A stretch of DNA of 64,000 nt, from contig JASANC010005424.1 of the NCBI GenBank assembly GCA_030248135.1, positions 1 through 64,000 of the forward strand, in the 5' to 3' direction. Positions 1 to 16,458 of this stretch are shown here, one piece after another. The DNA comes from Theristus sp. LFF4_11 (lineage: Eukaryota > Nematoda > Chromadorea > Monhysterida > Xyalidae). The number at the start of each line of letters is the position of its first letter. Positions within the stretch are counted from its first letter, which is position 1. The notes beneath the pieces were generated by a model that ran no database searches, was not told the origin of the DNA, and saw only the letters and a list, made by a program, of their open reading frames with translations. The position numbers were made by a program, and so were the translations under genes.

Positions 1-3000
1 TTTATTCAATTTTACTTCACTTGCAAAAAGGCTTGACTTAGGTTAGGGTGAACGGGTAAAAGAAGCATTATCTTATTAAAACGGGTAATTGAAAAAACCG
101 TTAATTTTTATATTTTTTATTCAATTTTACTTCATTTACAAAAAGGCTTGACTTAGGTTACGGTGAACGGGTAAAAATTGCAAAATCATAAACTTCGCAT
201 TTTCACATTACAAAAGATGTTTGGCTTATGTTAGCGTAAACGGGTAAAAAGAAGCAATGACTGCAAAACGAAATTAAAAACGTCACTGTTTTTGTTTCTT
301 CTATTCATTTTCACTTTACAAAAAAGGCTTGGCTTATGTTAGGCTAACCGGGTAAAAGAAGCATTAGCTTTTTAAAACGGGTAAATTGAATAAAACGTAA
401 TTTTTTATATTTTTTATTCAATCTTACTTAACTTACAAAAAGGCTTGACGGTCAGGGTGAACGGGTAAATTTACAAATTATTAAATTTACAAAGTGTCTG
501 TCTGTGGCACTTTTTTTGCAATTTGAATTGGCGCCCATTTTTGCTACTTAAGAAAACTCCATCTCAATTTTTTAATTTCTTTAATTAATGCCAGTTGAGA
601 TTGTTTTCTCAAAACGTCGCTCTTCATAGCTGGAGTCATCATGATACGCTTTGGTCAACAGAGACAGTTCAGCGCAGCATAGGCAAATGGAAGCGTGGCT
701 GATCAAAACTTGATGATCGACTGGGAAAGATGTAACAAAACCGTCTTTGAAAAAAGTTTGAACTTTTTTGTTTTTAAAAATCGGGTTGCAAAACGCACAT
801 CGACATCGGTATTGCAAGTTGCACTTTGGATTCAAAACAAGTAAATTTCATTGAAATTGATACTCCATGTTTCATTTTCAAATTGGTACTCCATGGTTAT
901 GAGCGACAATTTCAACGCAACGCATGATGGGCAACTGGCAATTGTGGCTGCTCAAAACTTGACGAGCGACTGCGAAAGATGTAACAAAACCGTCTTTGAA
1001 AAAAGTTAGTTTTTTAATTGGGTCGAAATGGTATTTACCATTCATTTTCACTTTGCAAAATCTTTGGGTCATGTTGGGGTAAACGGGTAAAAAGAAGCAA
1101 TGACTGCAAAACGAAATTATAAACGTCACTTTTTTGTTTCTTCTATTCATTTTCACTTTAGAAAAAAGGCTTGGCTTATGTTAGGGTAACCAGGTAAAAG
1201 AAGCATTAGCTTTTTAAAACGGGTATTTTTTAATGAAAAAAACGGTAAATGTTTTTATGTTTTTTATTCAATCTTACTTAACTTACAAAAAGGCTTGACT
1301 TAGGTTAGGGTGAACGGGTAAAAATAGCAAAATCATAAACTTCGCATTTTCATTTTGCAAAAAAGGCTTGGCTTAGGTAAACGGGTAAAAGAAGCATTAG
1401 CTTTTTAAAACGGATAATTGAAAAAAACGTTAATTTTTATGTTTTTATTCAATCTTACTTCACATACAAAAAGGCTTGACTTAGGTTAGGGTGAACGGGG
1501 AAAAATAGCAATGTCATAAACTTAGCATTTTCACTTTACAAAAAAGGCTTGGCTTAGGTAAACGGGTAAAAAAGTATTAGCTTTTTAAAACGGGTAAATG
1601 AAAAAAGTTAGTTTTTATATTTTTTATTCAATTTTACGTCACTTACGAAAAGGCTTGACTTAGGTTAGGGTAAACGGGTAAAAATAGCAAAATCACAAAC
1701 TTCGCATTTTTTTAGTTATTTAAATACATTAAAAATATTGTATTGTAGGCGGCTTCACGGCAGCACAAGGTAAATTTTTGTTATTATTCAGTAAACGTTG
1801 CTGTTTTTTCTTTTTAATTCAATGCCACTTCACCAAAAAGGCTTGGCATTGATTAAGCCACATACGCTCGGGTCAATTGGCTAGTCTACTACTACTAAAT
1901 TTACAATTTGTCTGTCCGTCACACTTTTAAATTGGCGCCCATTTTTTGTTATTTTTGCCATTTAAGAAAGCTTCATCTCAATCTCAACCTATCACTTGAA
2001 ATTGCTTAAACAAAGCGCCGCTCTTCATAGCTGAAAGTCATCATGATACTACTGTTTTCAAATTGATACTCCATGGTTATGAGCGATAATTTCAACGTAA
2101 CACACGATGGGCAAACGGCAATTGTTGCTGCTCAAAACATGACGAGCGACTGCGAAATGTGTAACAAACCTGTCTTTCAAAAAAGTTAGTTTTTAGTTGG
2201 TCGCTATGGTATCTATATTTACCATTCATTTTCACTTTGCAAAAGGCTTGGGTTATGTCAGAGTAAACGGGCAAAAAGAACAATGACTGTAAAACGAGAC
2301 TTAAAAACGTCACTTTTTTGTTTCTGCTATTCATTTTAGCAATAATTTCAACGTAACACATGATGGGCAAACGGCAATTGTTGCTGCTCAAAACATGACG
2401 AGCGACTGCGAAATGTGTAACAAACCTGTCTTTCAAAAAAGTTAGTTTTTAGTTGGTCGGTATGGTATCTATATTTACCATTCATTTTCACTTTGCAAAA
2501 GGCTTGGGTTATGTCAGAGTAAACGGGAAAAAAGAACAATGACTGTAAAACGAGACTTAAAAACGTCACTTTTTTGTTTCTGCTATTCATTTTCACTTTA
2601 CAAGAAAGGCTTGGCTTATGTTAGGGTAAACGGGTAAAAGAAGCATTAGCTTTTTGAAACGGGTAATTGAAAAAACGTTGTTTTTTATATTTTTAATCTT
2701 ACTTCACTTACAAATGTCAAGGCTTGACTTAAGTTAGGGTGAACAGGCAAAAATAGCAAAATTATAAACTTCGCATTTTCACTTTGCAAAAAGGCATGGC
2801 TTATGTTAAGGTAAACGGGCAAAAGAAGCATTCGCTTTTTAAAACGGGTAATTGAAAAAAAACGTCAATTTTTATACTTTTTATTCGATCTTACTTCACT
2901 TACAAAAAGGCTTGACTTAGGTTAGGGTGAACGGGTAAAAATAGCAAAATCATAAACTTCGCATTTTCACTTTACAAAAAGGCTTCGCTTATGTCAGGAT

Positions 3001-6000
3001 AAACGGGTAAAAGAAGCATTAGCTTTTTAAAACAGGTAATTGAAAACAAAAACGTTAATTTTTATACTTTTTATTCAGTTTTACTTCACTCACAAAAGGC
3101 TTGACTTAGGTTAGGGTGATTGACTGATTCAATTGACGAGCGACTGCGAAAGATGTAACAAAACCGTCTTTGAAAAAAGTTAGTTTCTTTAATTGGGTCG
3201 CAATGGTATTTACCAGTCATTTTCACTTTGCAAAAGGCCTGGGTTATGTTAGGGTAAACGGGTAAAAATAACCAATGACTGTAAAACGAGACTTAAAAAC
3301 GTCACTTTTTTGTTTCTTCTATTCATTTTCACTTTACAAAAAAGGCTTGGTTTATGTTAGGGTAAACGGGTAAAACAAGCATTAGCTTTTTAAAACGGGT
3401 ACTTAAAAAACGTTTAATTTTATATTTTTATTCAATTTTACTTTACTTACAAAAAAGGCTTGCCTTCGGTTACGGTGAACGGGTAAAAATAGCAAAATCA
3501 TAAACCATAAACTTCGCATTTTCACTTTGCAAAAAAGGCTTGGCTTAGGTAAACGGGTAAAAGAAGCATTAGCTTTTTAAAACGGGTAATTGAAAAAAAC
3601 GTTAATCTTTATGTTTTTTATTCAATCTTACTTCACATACAAAAAGGCTTGACTTAGGTTAGGGTGAACGGGTAAAAATAGCAAAATCATAAACTTCGCT
3701 TTTTCACTTTACAAAAAAGGCTTGCCTTAGGTAAACGGGTACAAAAAAGCATTAGCTTTTTATAACGGGTAAATGAAAAAAAAACGTTAGTTTTTATATT
3801 TTTTATTCAATTTTACTTAAACTTCGCATTTTTTATTTATTTGAATACATTAAAAAATATTGTATTGTAGGCGACTTCACGGCAGCACAAGGTAAATTTT
3901 CTTCAGGGTTATTATTCAGTAAACGTTACTGTTTTTTCTTTCTAAGTCAATGCCACTTCACCAAAAAGGCTTGGCATTGATTAAGCCACATACGGTCGGG
4001 TCAATTGGCTAGTCTACTACTACTAAATTTACAATTTGTCTGTCCGTGTGTGGCACTTTTTTGCAATTTGAATTGGCGCCCATTTTTGCTATTTAAGAAA
4101 ACTCCATCTCAATTTCCTTAACCTATTTTTTTATTAATGCCAGTTGAGATTGTTTTCTCAAAACGTCGCTTTTCATAGCTGGAGTCATCATGATACTCTT
4201 TGGTCAACAGAGACAGTTCAGCGCAGCATAGGCAAACGGAAGCGTGGCTAATCAAAACTTGTTGATCGACTGGGAGAGATGTAACAAAACCGTCTTTGAA
4301 AAAAATGTTGAACTTTTTTGTTTTTAAAAATCGGGTTGCCAAACGCACATCGACATCGGTATTGCAAGTTGCACTTTGGATTCAAAACAAGTAAATTTCA
4401 TTGAAATTGATACTCCATGTTTCATTTTCAAATTGATACTCCATGGTTATGAGCGATAATTTCAACGTAACGCACGATGGGCAACTGGCAATTGTTGCTG
4501 CTCAGAACTTGACGAGCGACTGCGAAAGATGTAACAAAACCGTCTTTGAAAAAAGTTAGTTTTTTTTAACTTGGTCGAAATGGTATTTACCATTCATTTT
4601 CACTTTGCAAAATGTTTGGGTCATGTTGGGGTAAACGGGTAAAAAGAAGCAATGGCTGCAAAACGAAATTATAAACGTCACTTTTTTGTTTCTTCTATTC
4701 ATTTTCACTTTAGAAAAAAGTCTTGGCTTATGTTAGGGTAACCGGGTAAAAGAAGCATTAGCTTTTTAAAACAGGTATTTTTTAATAAAAAAACGTTAAT
4801 TTTTATATTTTTTATTCAATCTTACTTAACTTACAAAAAGGCTTGACTTAGGTTAGGGTGAACGGGTAAAAATAGCAAAATCATAAACTTTGCATTTTCA
4901 CTTTACAAAAAAAGGCTTGGCTTAGGTAAACGGGTAAAAAAGCATTAGCTTTTTAAAACGGGTAAATGAAAAAACGTTAGTTTTTATATTTTTTATTCAA
5001 TTTTACTTCACTTACAAAAAGGCTTGCCTTCGGTTAGGGTAAACGGGTAAAAATAGCAAAATCATAAACTTCGCATTTTTTTATTTATTTAAAATACATT
5101 AAAAAATATTGTATTGTAGGCGACTTCACGGCAGCACAAGGTAAATTTTCTTCAGGGTTATTATTCAGTAAACGTTACTGTTTTTTTCTTTTTAAGTCAA
5201 TGCCACTTCACCAAAAAGGCTTGGCATTGATTAAGCCACATACGCTCGGGTCAATAGGCTAGTCTATCTTCTTTACTACAAAATTTACAATTTGTCTGTC
5301 TGTCTGTCTGTCCGTCACACTTTTGAATTGGCGCCCATTTTTGCTATTTAAGAAAACTCCATCTCAATTTCCTTAACCTATTTTTTTATTAACGCAAACT
5401 CCATCTCAATTTCCTTAACCTATTTTTTTATTAACGCCAGTTGAGATTGTTTTCTCAAAACGTCGCTTTTCATAGCTGGAGTCATCATGATACTCTTTGG
5501 TCAACAGAGACAGTTCAGCGCAGCATAGGCAAACGGAAGCGTGGCTAATCAAAACTTGTTGATCGACTGGGAGAGATGTAACAAAACCGTCTTTGAAAAA
5601 AGTTTGAACTTTTTTGTTTTTAAAAATCGGGTTGCAAAACGCATCGACATCGGCATTGCAAGTTGCACTTTGGATTCAAAACAAGTAAAGTTCATTGAAA
5701 TTGATACTTCATGTTTCATTTTCAAATTGATACTCCATGGTTATGAGCGATAATTTCAACGTAACGCACGATGGTCAACTGGCAATTGTTGCTGCTCAAA
5801 ACTTGACGAGCGACTGCGAAAGATGTAACAAAAACGTCGCTGAAAAAAATTAGTTTTTTAATTGGGTCGAAATGGTATTTACCATTCATTTTCACTTTGC
5901 AAAATGTTTGGGTCATGTCGGAGTAAACGGGTAAAAAGAAGCAATGACTGCAAAACGAAATTATAAACGTCACTTTTTTGTTTCTTCTATTCATTTTCAC

Positions 6001-7580
6001 TTTAGAAAAAAGGCTTGGCTTATGTTAGGGTAACCGGGTAAAAAAGCATTAGCTTTTTAAAACGGGTAATTGAAAAAAACGTTAATTTTTATGTTTTTAT
6101 TCAATCTTACTTCACACACAAAAAGGCTTGACTTAGGTTAGGGTGAACGGGGGAAAAATAGCAAAATCATAAACTTCACATTTCACGTCTGTGGCACTTT
6201 TTTGCAATTTGAATTGGCGCCCTTTTTTGCTACTTAAGAAAACTCCATCTCAATTTCCTTAACCTATTTTTTTATTAACACCAGTTGAGATTGTTTTCTC
6301 AAAACGTCGCTCTTCATAGCTGCAGTCATCATGATACTCTTTGGTCAACAGAGACAGTTCAGCGCAGCATAGGTAAATGGAAGCGTGGCTGATCAAAACT
6401 TGATGATCGACTGGGAAAGATGTAACAAAACCGTCTTTGAAAAAAGTTTGAACTTTTTTGTTTTTAAAAATCGGGTTGCAAAACGCACATCGACATCGGC
6501 ATTGCAAGTTGCACTTTGGGTTCAAAACAAGTAAATTTCATTGAAATTGATACTCCATGTTTCATTTTCAAATTGATACTCCGTGGTTATGAGCGATAAT
6601 TTCAACGTAACGCACGATGGGCAACTGGCAATTTTTGCTGCTCAAAACTTGACGAGCGACTGCGAAAGATGTAACAAAACTGTCTCTGAAAAAAGTTAGT
6701 TTTTTAATTGGGTCGAAATGGTATTTACCATTCATTTTCACTTTGCAACATGTTTGGGTCATGTTGGGGTGAACGGGTAAAAAGAACCAAAACTGCAAAA
6801 CGAAATTATAAACGTCACTTTTTTGTTTCTTCTATGCATGTTCACTTTACAAAAAGGCTTGGCTTATGTTAGGGTCACCGGGTAAAAGAAGCATTAGCTT
6901 TTTAAAACGGGTATTTTTTATGAAAAAACGTTGATTTTTATATTTTTTATTCAATCTTACTTAACTTACAAAAAGGCTTGACTTAGGTTAGGGTGAACGG
7001 GTAAAAATAGCAAAATCATTAACTTCGCATTTTCACTTTGCAAAAAAGGCTTGGCTTAGGTAAACGGGTAAAAGAAGCATTAGCTTTTTAAATCGGGTAA
7101 TTGTAAAAAACGTTAATTTTTATGTTTTTTATTCAATCTTACTTTACATACAAAAAGGCTTGACTTAGGTTAGGGTGAACGGGTAAAAAATGGCAGAATC
7201 ATAAACTTCGCATTTTCACTTTACAAAAAAGGCTTGGCTTAGGTAAACGGGTAAAAAAGCATTAGCTTTTTAAAACGGGTAAATTAAAAAAACGTTAGTT
7301 TTTATATTTTTTTATTCAATTTTACTTCACTTACAAAAAGGCTTGCCTTCGGTTAGGGTGAACGGGTAAAAATAGCAAAATCATAAACTTCGCATTTTTT
7401 ATTTATTTAAATACATTAAAAAATATTGTATTGTAGGCGACTTCACGGTAGCACAAGGTAAATTTTCTTCAGGGTTATTATTCAGTAAACGTTACTGTTT
7501 TTTCTTTCTAAGTCAATGCCACTTCACCAAAAAGGCTTGGCATTGATTAAGCCACATACGCTCGGGTCAATCGGCTAGTT
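1..7580. repeat. Complex tandem/higher-order repeat array
   Basis: The whole stretch is built from dozens of diverged copies of a short module. Its core is AAAAAGGCTTGACTTAGG followed by GTGAACGGGTAAAA, alternating with a second type whose core is GGCTTGGCTTAGGTAAACGG. Interspersed are longer blocks. One, containing TTGTAGGCGACTTCACGGCA, occurs near 1745, 3866, 5116 and 7432. Another, containing CAGAGACAGTTCAGCGCAGC, occurs near 657, 4208, 5505 and 6351. The recurrence distances differ, so this is a rearranged higher-order array rather than a simple satellite. Small open frames on the minus strand recur with the repeats and share the same peptide, which is explained by repetition. No gene was found. 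The array stops about 0.8 kb downstream of the AP-2 mu stop codon. Confidence 0.9.
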
Positions 7581-8363
7581 TTCACAAAATGCAACAAAAC
7601 CAGAAAAAACGGTGGCTTGGCTGCGGAAACTAAACTAAACAATGATTTCAGAGAAAATTGAACCAGCAAAAATATCAAAAAACGATTCCTGCATTGCTTT
7701 TTTTTGAAAAAAGTCACAGCGGAAAGCTGAAACATCTCCTTGAGCGCTGAGTGCTGAACGTGCGCTAACCGCAACGTACTGTATCGTCGCGAAAATTCAC
7801 TTTTTCGCGTTTTAACCATTTCGTTTTGCATTCATTCTATCTTAGAATGGTTCGTCTGAAATTTCAACAGAAAAAATGAGAAATTATACAAGATGCTTGG
7901 TTAAAATTTCAGCCCAAACCATTTACCCTTCACCTGTTGGAGAGCTAGAGCCGATTCTTATTGTGTAGTTTTTTTGGACACCTTGTACACGTATGCACAA
8001 AACACACAACACGTAACAAGAAAGTGAAACCGAAAACACCAAAATGCTAAATAATGAATGAGTAAATTTTTGCAGGTTGATAAGTATTGCCACATTTTTT
8101 CTGAAACTAAACATCAAAATTCACCTACACTGTCTCTGTAAAACATTCGCAAAAAGCTCTAAACTCCAAGTGCGAAGTTTTGAAACTATGAAACAACAAC
8201 AACAACACCAATATTCAAGAGCTTGTTTCCAACGGCGAAAATCGTGAATGGAACAAATTTTAACTGATGAAAACGATCAAATTATGTATCTCACTAATTT
8301 AAAGAGTTGTTTTCAAATCTCGAATCAAACATGGTTGTACCTGTTGAATGAAGCAAAACCTGT
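7581..8363. other. Intergenic, 3' side of AP-2 mu
   Basis: No coding exon, RNA gene or repeat could be supported here. It lies between the repeat array and the 3' end of the minus-strand AP-2 mu gene, so it probably holds that gene's 3' UTR and polyadenylation region. I saw no clear AATAAA signal in minus orientation. Confidence 0.5.
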
Positions 8364-11848
<3,485 letters not shown>

Positions 11849-12841
11849 CAGTAGCGAAAGTGCGGGGGGGGGGCCCTCAGCCGAAAATCCTGCCCGTGCA
11901 CGGGCAGATACCTGTGTACCCCCCTCCCCCCCTTTACCCATAGTTGTTCTAGGGGGGGGCCTGGGGAGGGCCGTCACCCCCCAAAAATTTTTCGAATCTA
12001 TCTCTATCAGACAGGTTTTTTCGGCTCAGCTATTATCTATCTAAAAAAATTTTTTAGCCAGCTATCTATCTGAAAATTTTTGTCTTCGAAGACATAAAAT
12101 GAGTCAATTTTTGACCAAAATTGACCATTTTTGCTCGTAATTCTTGAAAATTTCGCTAATTTTAGGTAAAATACGCGTTTATACTTGAATTTTAGTGTAT
12201 TTTTAGCATTATTTTGCTGTTTTTATAGCTTTTTAGCGTTTTAGCTATCTATCTATCAAATTTCAAAATTTTGACCGGCCCCCCCCAAAGTCACAAGGCC
12301 CCCCCGGCGCCCCCCCCCAAAATTTTCCAGCTATCTATCTATCTAGAAAATTTGCTCCAGCTATCTATATCGGCCCCCCCCAACCCCTCGGCTCTGGAAC
12401 AACTATGCCTTTACCTCGACACGGGTACTAGACTCCCCCCACCCCCCTCCGCGAGAAAACACGGGATCGCACCCCCCCCTCACGGTGGTCAATCTCATCT
12501 CAATTTTTTCCAAAAATACCGTAATTTTTGCATTTTTCTTGACGTTTGTGTCTGTCCCTGCATAGATTTTGTTGTTTCTGACCAAACAAGCAGCTTGTTT
12601 GCACAAAATATTCTGTATTTTACAAGAATTTCTGTGTTTTTCTAAGGCAAAAATTTGGTATTACCCGTGCGATCCCGTGCACCCCCCCCCCCTCACGAAA
12701 TTTTTCTGCCAGTGCACCCCCCCCCCTCAGGAAAATTTGCTGCCCGTGCACCCCCCCCTCACCGAGAAGGCACCTGACCCCCCCCCCCCTCTAAAATTAG
12801 GCAAACACCCCCCCTCACCCGAGGTCCCGCTTTCGCTACTG
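11849..12841. mobile_element. Non-autonomous DNA transposon with 8-bp target duplication (hAT-like), C/G-rich interior
   Basis: The element begins CAGTAGCGAAAG and ends CTTTCGCTACTG, which are perfect 12-bp terminal inverted repeats. It is flanked by identical 8-bp copies of GATCTGGC (11841-11848 and 12842-12849). Eight-base duplications are typical of hAT-superfamily insertions. The interior carries no transposase. It holds runs of G near the left end and many runs of 6-10 C between about 12280 and 12820, plus short CTAT microsatellite patches (around 12000-12070 and 12330-12370). A reverse-oriented relative lies at 14810-15068. Confidence 0.85.
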
Positions 12842-12849
12842 GATCTGGC

Positions 12850-13221
12850 TGCCCTTCTTTTCTAAAATCCGCTTCAGGTAAAAAAACACGCTCGTTGTCG
12901 GACATTGCTAAAACGGACTTGATTTAAATCTTAATCCTGAAACCTAATCGGAATCCTAAGCCAAACCTGATCCTAACCTAATCCTAACCTAAGCCAAGCC
13001 TTTTCAAGAAGGAAGATGTCAGAAAAACTGCGTTTTCAACAAGTTTTTGTTGGGGCCGGAGCGTGTGCACGCGCGCTAGTGAATCATGAGCATGAGCATG
13101 CCGATGCCAAGTGCGCGTGCGTTTTAAAAAAGAAGCGCCAGGGTCCGATCTAGGGTTGTTAAAAAAACAAAAATCGTCATTTTTGTTTTTTTTTCAATAA
13201 AAAAATCAAAAATCAAAGTTG
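12850..13221. repeat. Spacer with partial second copy of the AP-2 mu 5' flank
   Basis: The words GTTGTTA, CAAAAATCGTCATTTT and AAAGTTG seen at 11752-11818 recur at 13154-13221. The continuation (TGCT, CATCAATC/AAATCAATC, CAGGGAGTCCGA) resumes at 14477 after the foldback element. This indicates an older duplication of the AP-2 mu 5' flank that the element later split. Near 12965-13005 there is also a minus-oriented copy of the CTAACCTAAGCCAAGCCTTTT word found in the 1-7580 array. No gene was seen. Confidence 0.6.
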
Positions 13222-14468
13222 GGTACTCCTTAAAAATATGGGTCCGCTCAAATTTTATCGCAGCGCGCTGATTGATGGCTCAAATGAAAGCCCTCGTTCT
13301 GCTGAATAATCCTGTGTAAGGGTTTTCTGAAATTCAACATTTTGAACAAGTTATTTGAATTTGAAATTTTCGATTGAGTGCGTCTGTGGTGAGCGTGTAC
13401 AGTGCACTGAATGACTGTATTTATGTGTTTGATAGATATAAATAATGGATACCGTTCACATGATTTCATGAAACAGTCATACGTCTAAAGGTAGTGCCCA
13501 CGGATTACGGTAGCGGTAGTTTTCGGTCTTGCCACGAAGTTGTTGAAAACCACGTTGTTTCTTGTGAATAACAGTCGAAGCCTTTTAAAAACATGCAGCA
13601 TTTTAACAGAATATGTCAAAAACCGGATTTCAAGGGTTACGGTAACGCTGCTGTTGGTCTCGACACGATTTTTCAAAAACGTCCTTTATTGCTAGAAAAA
13701 GCTACTGGAATGATGGATACCGTTCACATGATTGCATGTAACAGTTACTATGTCAAAAGTGTTGGTTACACGGGTTACGGTAGCGGGATAGCTGAGTGTT
13801 TTCGGAGTTTCGTTGCATGTTTCCAAAAGATTTCAACTGTTATTCACAATAAACAGTGGTTTTCAGCAACTTCGTGGCAAGACCCAAAACTACCGCTACC
13901 GTAACCCGTGGGATTAAACTTTTTACATAATGACTGTTACATGCAATCATGTGAACGGTATCCATCATTCCAGTAGCTTTTCCTGGCAATAATGGACGTT
14001 TTTAAAAAATCGTGTCGAGACCAACTGCAGAGTTACCGTAACCCTTGAAATGTTACCGCTTTTTGACATATTCTGTTATAATGCTGCATGTTTCTAAAAG
14101 GTTTCAACAGTTATTCACAAGAAACAAAGTGGTTTCCAGCTACTTCGTGTCAAGACCCAAAACTACCGCTACCGTAACCCGTTGGTCCTACCTTCAGACA
14201 TATGACTGTTTCATGCAATTACGTAACGGTATCCATCATAAATATCCATCAAGCACATAAATAGTCATTCAGTGCACTGTACACGCTCACCACAGACACA
14301 GACGCACTCAATCGAAAATTTCAAATTCAAATAACTTCTTCAAAATTTTGAATTTCAAAAAACCCTCACACAGGATCACTCAGCAGAACAAGGGCTTTCA
14401 TTTGAGCCATCAATCAGCGCGCTGCGATAAAATTTGAGCGGACCGGACCCATATTTTTAAGGAGAACC
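13222..14468. mobile_element. Foldback (palindromic) DNA element, 1,247 bp, with 8-bp target duplication
   Basis: The two halves are long inverted repeats. Arms of about 540 bp pair from GGTACTCCTTAAAAATATGG at the left end with its near-complement ending GGAGAACC at the right. A loop of roughly 160 bp lies near 13763-13920. The loop holds a third partial copy of the arm segment containing CTACCGCTACCGTAACCCG. Identical octamers CAAAGTTG flank the element at 13214-13221 and 14469-14476. It has no transposase, so it is non-autonomous. The 8-bp duplication suggests mobilisation by a hAT-type enzyme, but the termini do not match the other hAT-like elements here. Confidence 0.9.
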
Positions 14469-14476
14469 CAAAGTTG

Positions 14477-14809
14477 TGCTAAATCAATCAGGGAGTCCGA
14501 AGAACCACATATGATATGCAAGCGCCTCCCGAATGACTCCCGTATGGCGGAACTTTGCAGATTTTGTTTTGGTGACCTCAATTACCTTTTTTCCAAATTG
14601 TCACCACGCCTCTTCTTGTGTTTTGACCTCCAAAACGTCACTAATTGTCCCCAGCTGAGCTCTAATGCTAAAGTGAACACAAAGATACCGCCTTGAATTT
14701 CGATCAATTCTTCTGATGATGTCGCCACGACACGACACGAAGCAGCAACCAGACAACGTAGCGCTTGCAAACGGAGCAGCGAGCACAATCGGACGCTCTG
14801 CGAGCAGTA
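14477..14809. other. Spacer between mobile elements
   Basis: The first 25 bases continue the interrupted AP-2 mu flank copy (CAGGGAGTCCGA). The remainder is unremarkable and holds no supportable gene. Confidence 0.4.
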
Positions 14810-15068
14810 GCGAAAGCGGGACCTCGGGTGAGGGGGGGGGGGTGTTTGCCTAATTTAGAGGGGGGGGGGTCAGGTGCCTTCTCGGTGAGGGGGGGGGGTG
14901 CACGGGCAGCAAATTTTCTTGAGGGGCGGTGCACTGGCAGAAAAATTTCGTGAGGGGGGGGTGCACAGGATCGCACGGATAATACGAAATTTTTGCCTTA
15001 GAAAAACACAGAAATTCTTATAAAATACAGAATATTTTGTGCAAACAAGCTGCTTGTTTGGTCAGAAA
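14810..15068. mobile_element. Truncated, reverse-oriented relative of the element at 11849-12841
   Basis: It begins CAGTAGCGAAAGCGGGACC, the exact complement of the right end of the 11849-12841 element. It then follows that element in reverse through G-rich runs (CACGGGCAGCAAATTTTC and CAGAATATTTTGTGCAAAC have counterparts at 12730 and 12605). Similarity stops at about 15068. No second terminus or matching flanking octamer was found, so the copy is probably truncated. Confidence 0.75.
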
Positions 15069-16458
15069 CATTTTTTAAACCAAGAAACCGGTTCTGGTTA
15101 CAGTATAACATTTTGCTTCCTTTAGCTTTCAAGCAACTGTAGTGGCGAGAGAAACAGTTATTTTTGAATTAAGAAATTTCTTTTTGCTTCTTTTTTGCAG
15201 CGGTGGCACTCGGTGATTGGTCAAATTGACGTAGCACACGTAGATTGGTCCGCGGTTTGCCATAAAGCGCTGGCGCAAGCTCCGAAAATTTTCAGTTGCT
15301 CACTTTTTTTGCCGTTCTTGCCCCATTCTGCCATGACCGTGCACTTGATGACGACGCGCACCAGCCACAGCGCTGGGCGTGGTGTCATCATCAGCAGCTT
15401 TGACCAAATACAGAGGTCATGGCTGCTGATGTTGGCCATCGGCTGCATCGTGCCCTGGGCAAGCGGCGTTGACTGCGGCGCGGCGGGAGATTACACCGAG
15501 GGTGAAGGCGTGTGGATGACCCTCAACGTGGCCGTCTCTGCCCTTCCCATCCGGCGCAGCTGTTATAGACTGCTCCGTCACTCGCTCCCCGCTGCCGTGT
15601 CACATTGGGCCCGGCGGAACGCTACTTTCTCACCATGCAGTGGGGCAAAAATCGAATTTCAGGGGTCAAACAGGACGGCATGTGAACTGCCTGCCAGAGA
15701 CATTTCTTTTGTGTTTCTCCAGATCACAAAGGCCAAGGCAAAAAATCAAAAACAGCGATTTGTTTGAACCGAAACTGGCTGCTACTCGGTTGTATTTGTC
15801 TCGTTTGTTGCGTTGCTATTTGAGAAGTGCATGCATTTTTTTGTTGTTGTTGTCGATTCTCATGTTTTTCTTTTTTGTGTTCATTGTTTTCATACTTTGT
15901 AAACATTTCATCGCACGTGCCACGTAGCAGCCATCTTTAGTTCAACTTTATTCGCTGTGTACAAAAAAGTTTTTACCGGAGAGGAAGGAAGAAACATTGA
16001 AGAAACGTCTCTCGCAGACAGTTTATGTCCCAGCGCCATGCCGGACTGTTTGGAGATGATTTTTAGAAGGGGGGGATAAAAACGCAGGCTTTCAACATTT
16101 CAAGTTACTGCATGCTGAGAAAACGTAGTCGGCCACCGGACAACCCTCTTTGGCAGGACAGCGGTTTGGACTCGAAGCGGAGTGGTGCGCAGCTTTCAAT
16201 GGTTGTTTTGGGCTTGACGTGCCTAGAGGGTTTGAAGCGTGCCGGGCGTCTCTGGTCCCTACTCTCGAGTTCTGCAGTCAGCACGCTTGTTCAACGGTGC
16301 CATGTGGTCGGTGTCAGCATCAGCAACCGTGTCCCCTGTCAATGGGTCGGGGACTGTGATGATGACACTGCGGTGACTGGGTCACGTGGTCGCGGTGTTC
16401 GGTTGTGTCAGAGCTGGAGGCGGAGCTATGGAGAGCCTCCCGTGAGCAACTCACCATC
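15069..16458. other. Intergenic; a GC-richer stretch of undecided coding potential
   Basis: Positions 15201-15767 stay open in one plus frame after a good acceptor (TTTTTTGCAG at 15191-15200). A minus frame at about 15221-15470 is also open and ends at a good donor, GTGAGC. Neither translation resembles a family I know, and the two overlap, so at most one can be real. The rest of the interval shows no gene. Confidence 0.25.

Noticed and set aside
581..6798. Recurring minus-strand open frames of 76-92 codons in the repeat array with similar peptides
   Set aside because: They recur because the DNA repeats. They lack splice context and family resemblance, and several copies are truncated or shifted.
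1..7580. Telomere or subtelomere call based on TTAGG words
   Set aside because: TTAGG occurs only as part of a much longer unit. There is no run of tandem TTAGG or TTAGGC.
15195..15767. A 190-codon plus-strand frame preceded by a good acceptor
   Set aside because: It shows no family resemblance, and a competing minus-strand frame with a good donor overlaps it. It is recorded only as undecided.
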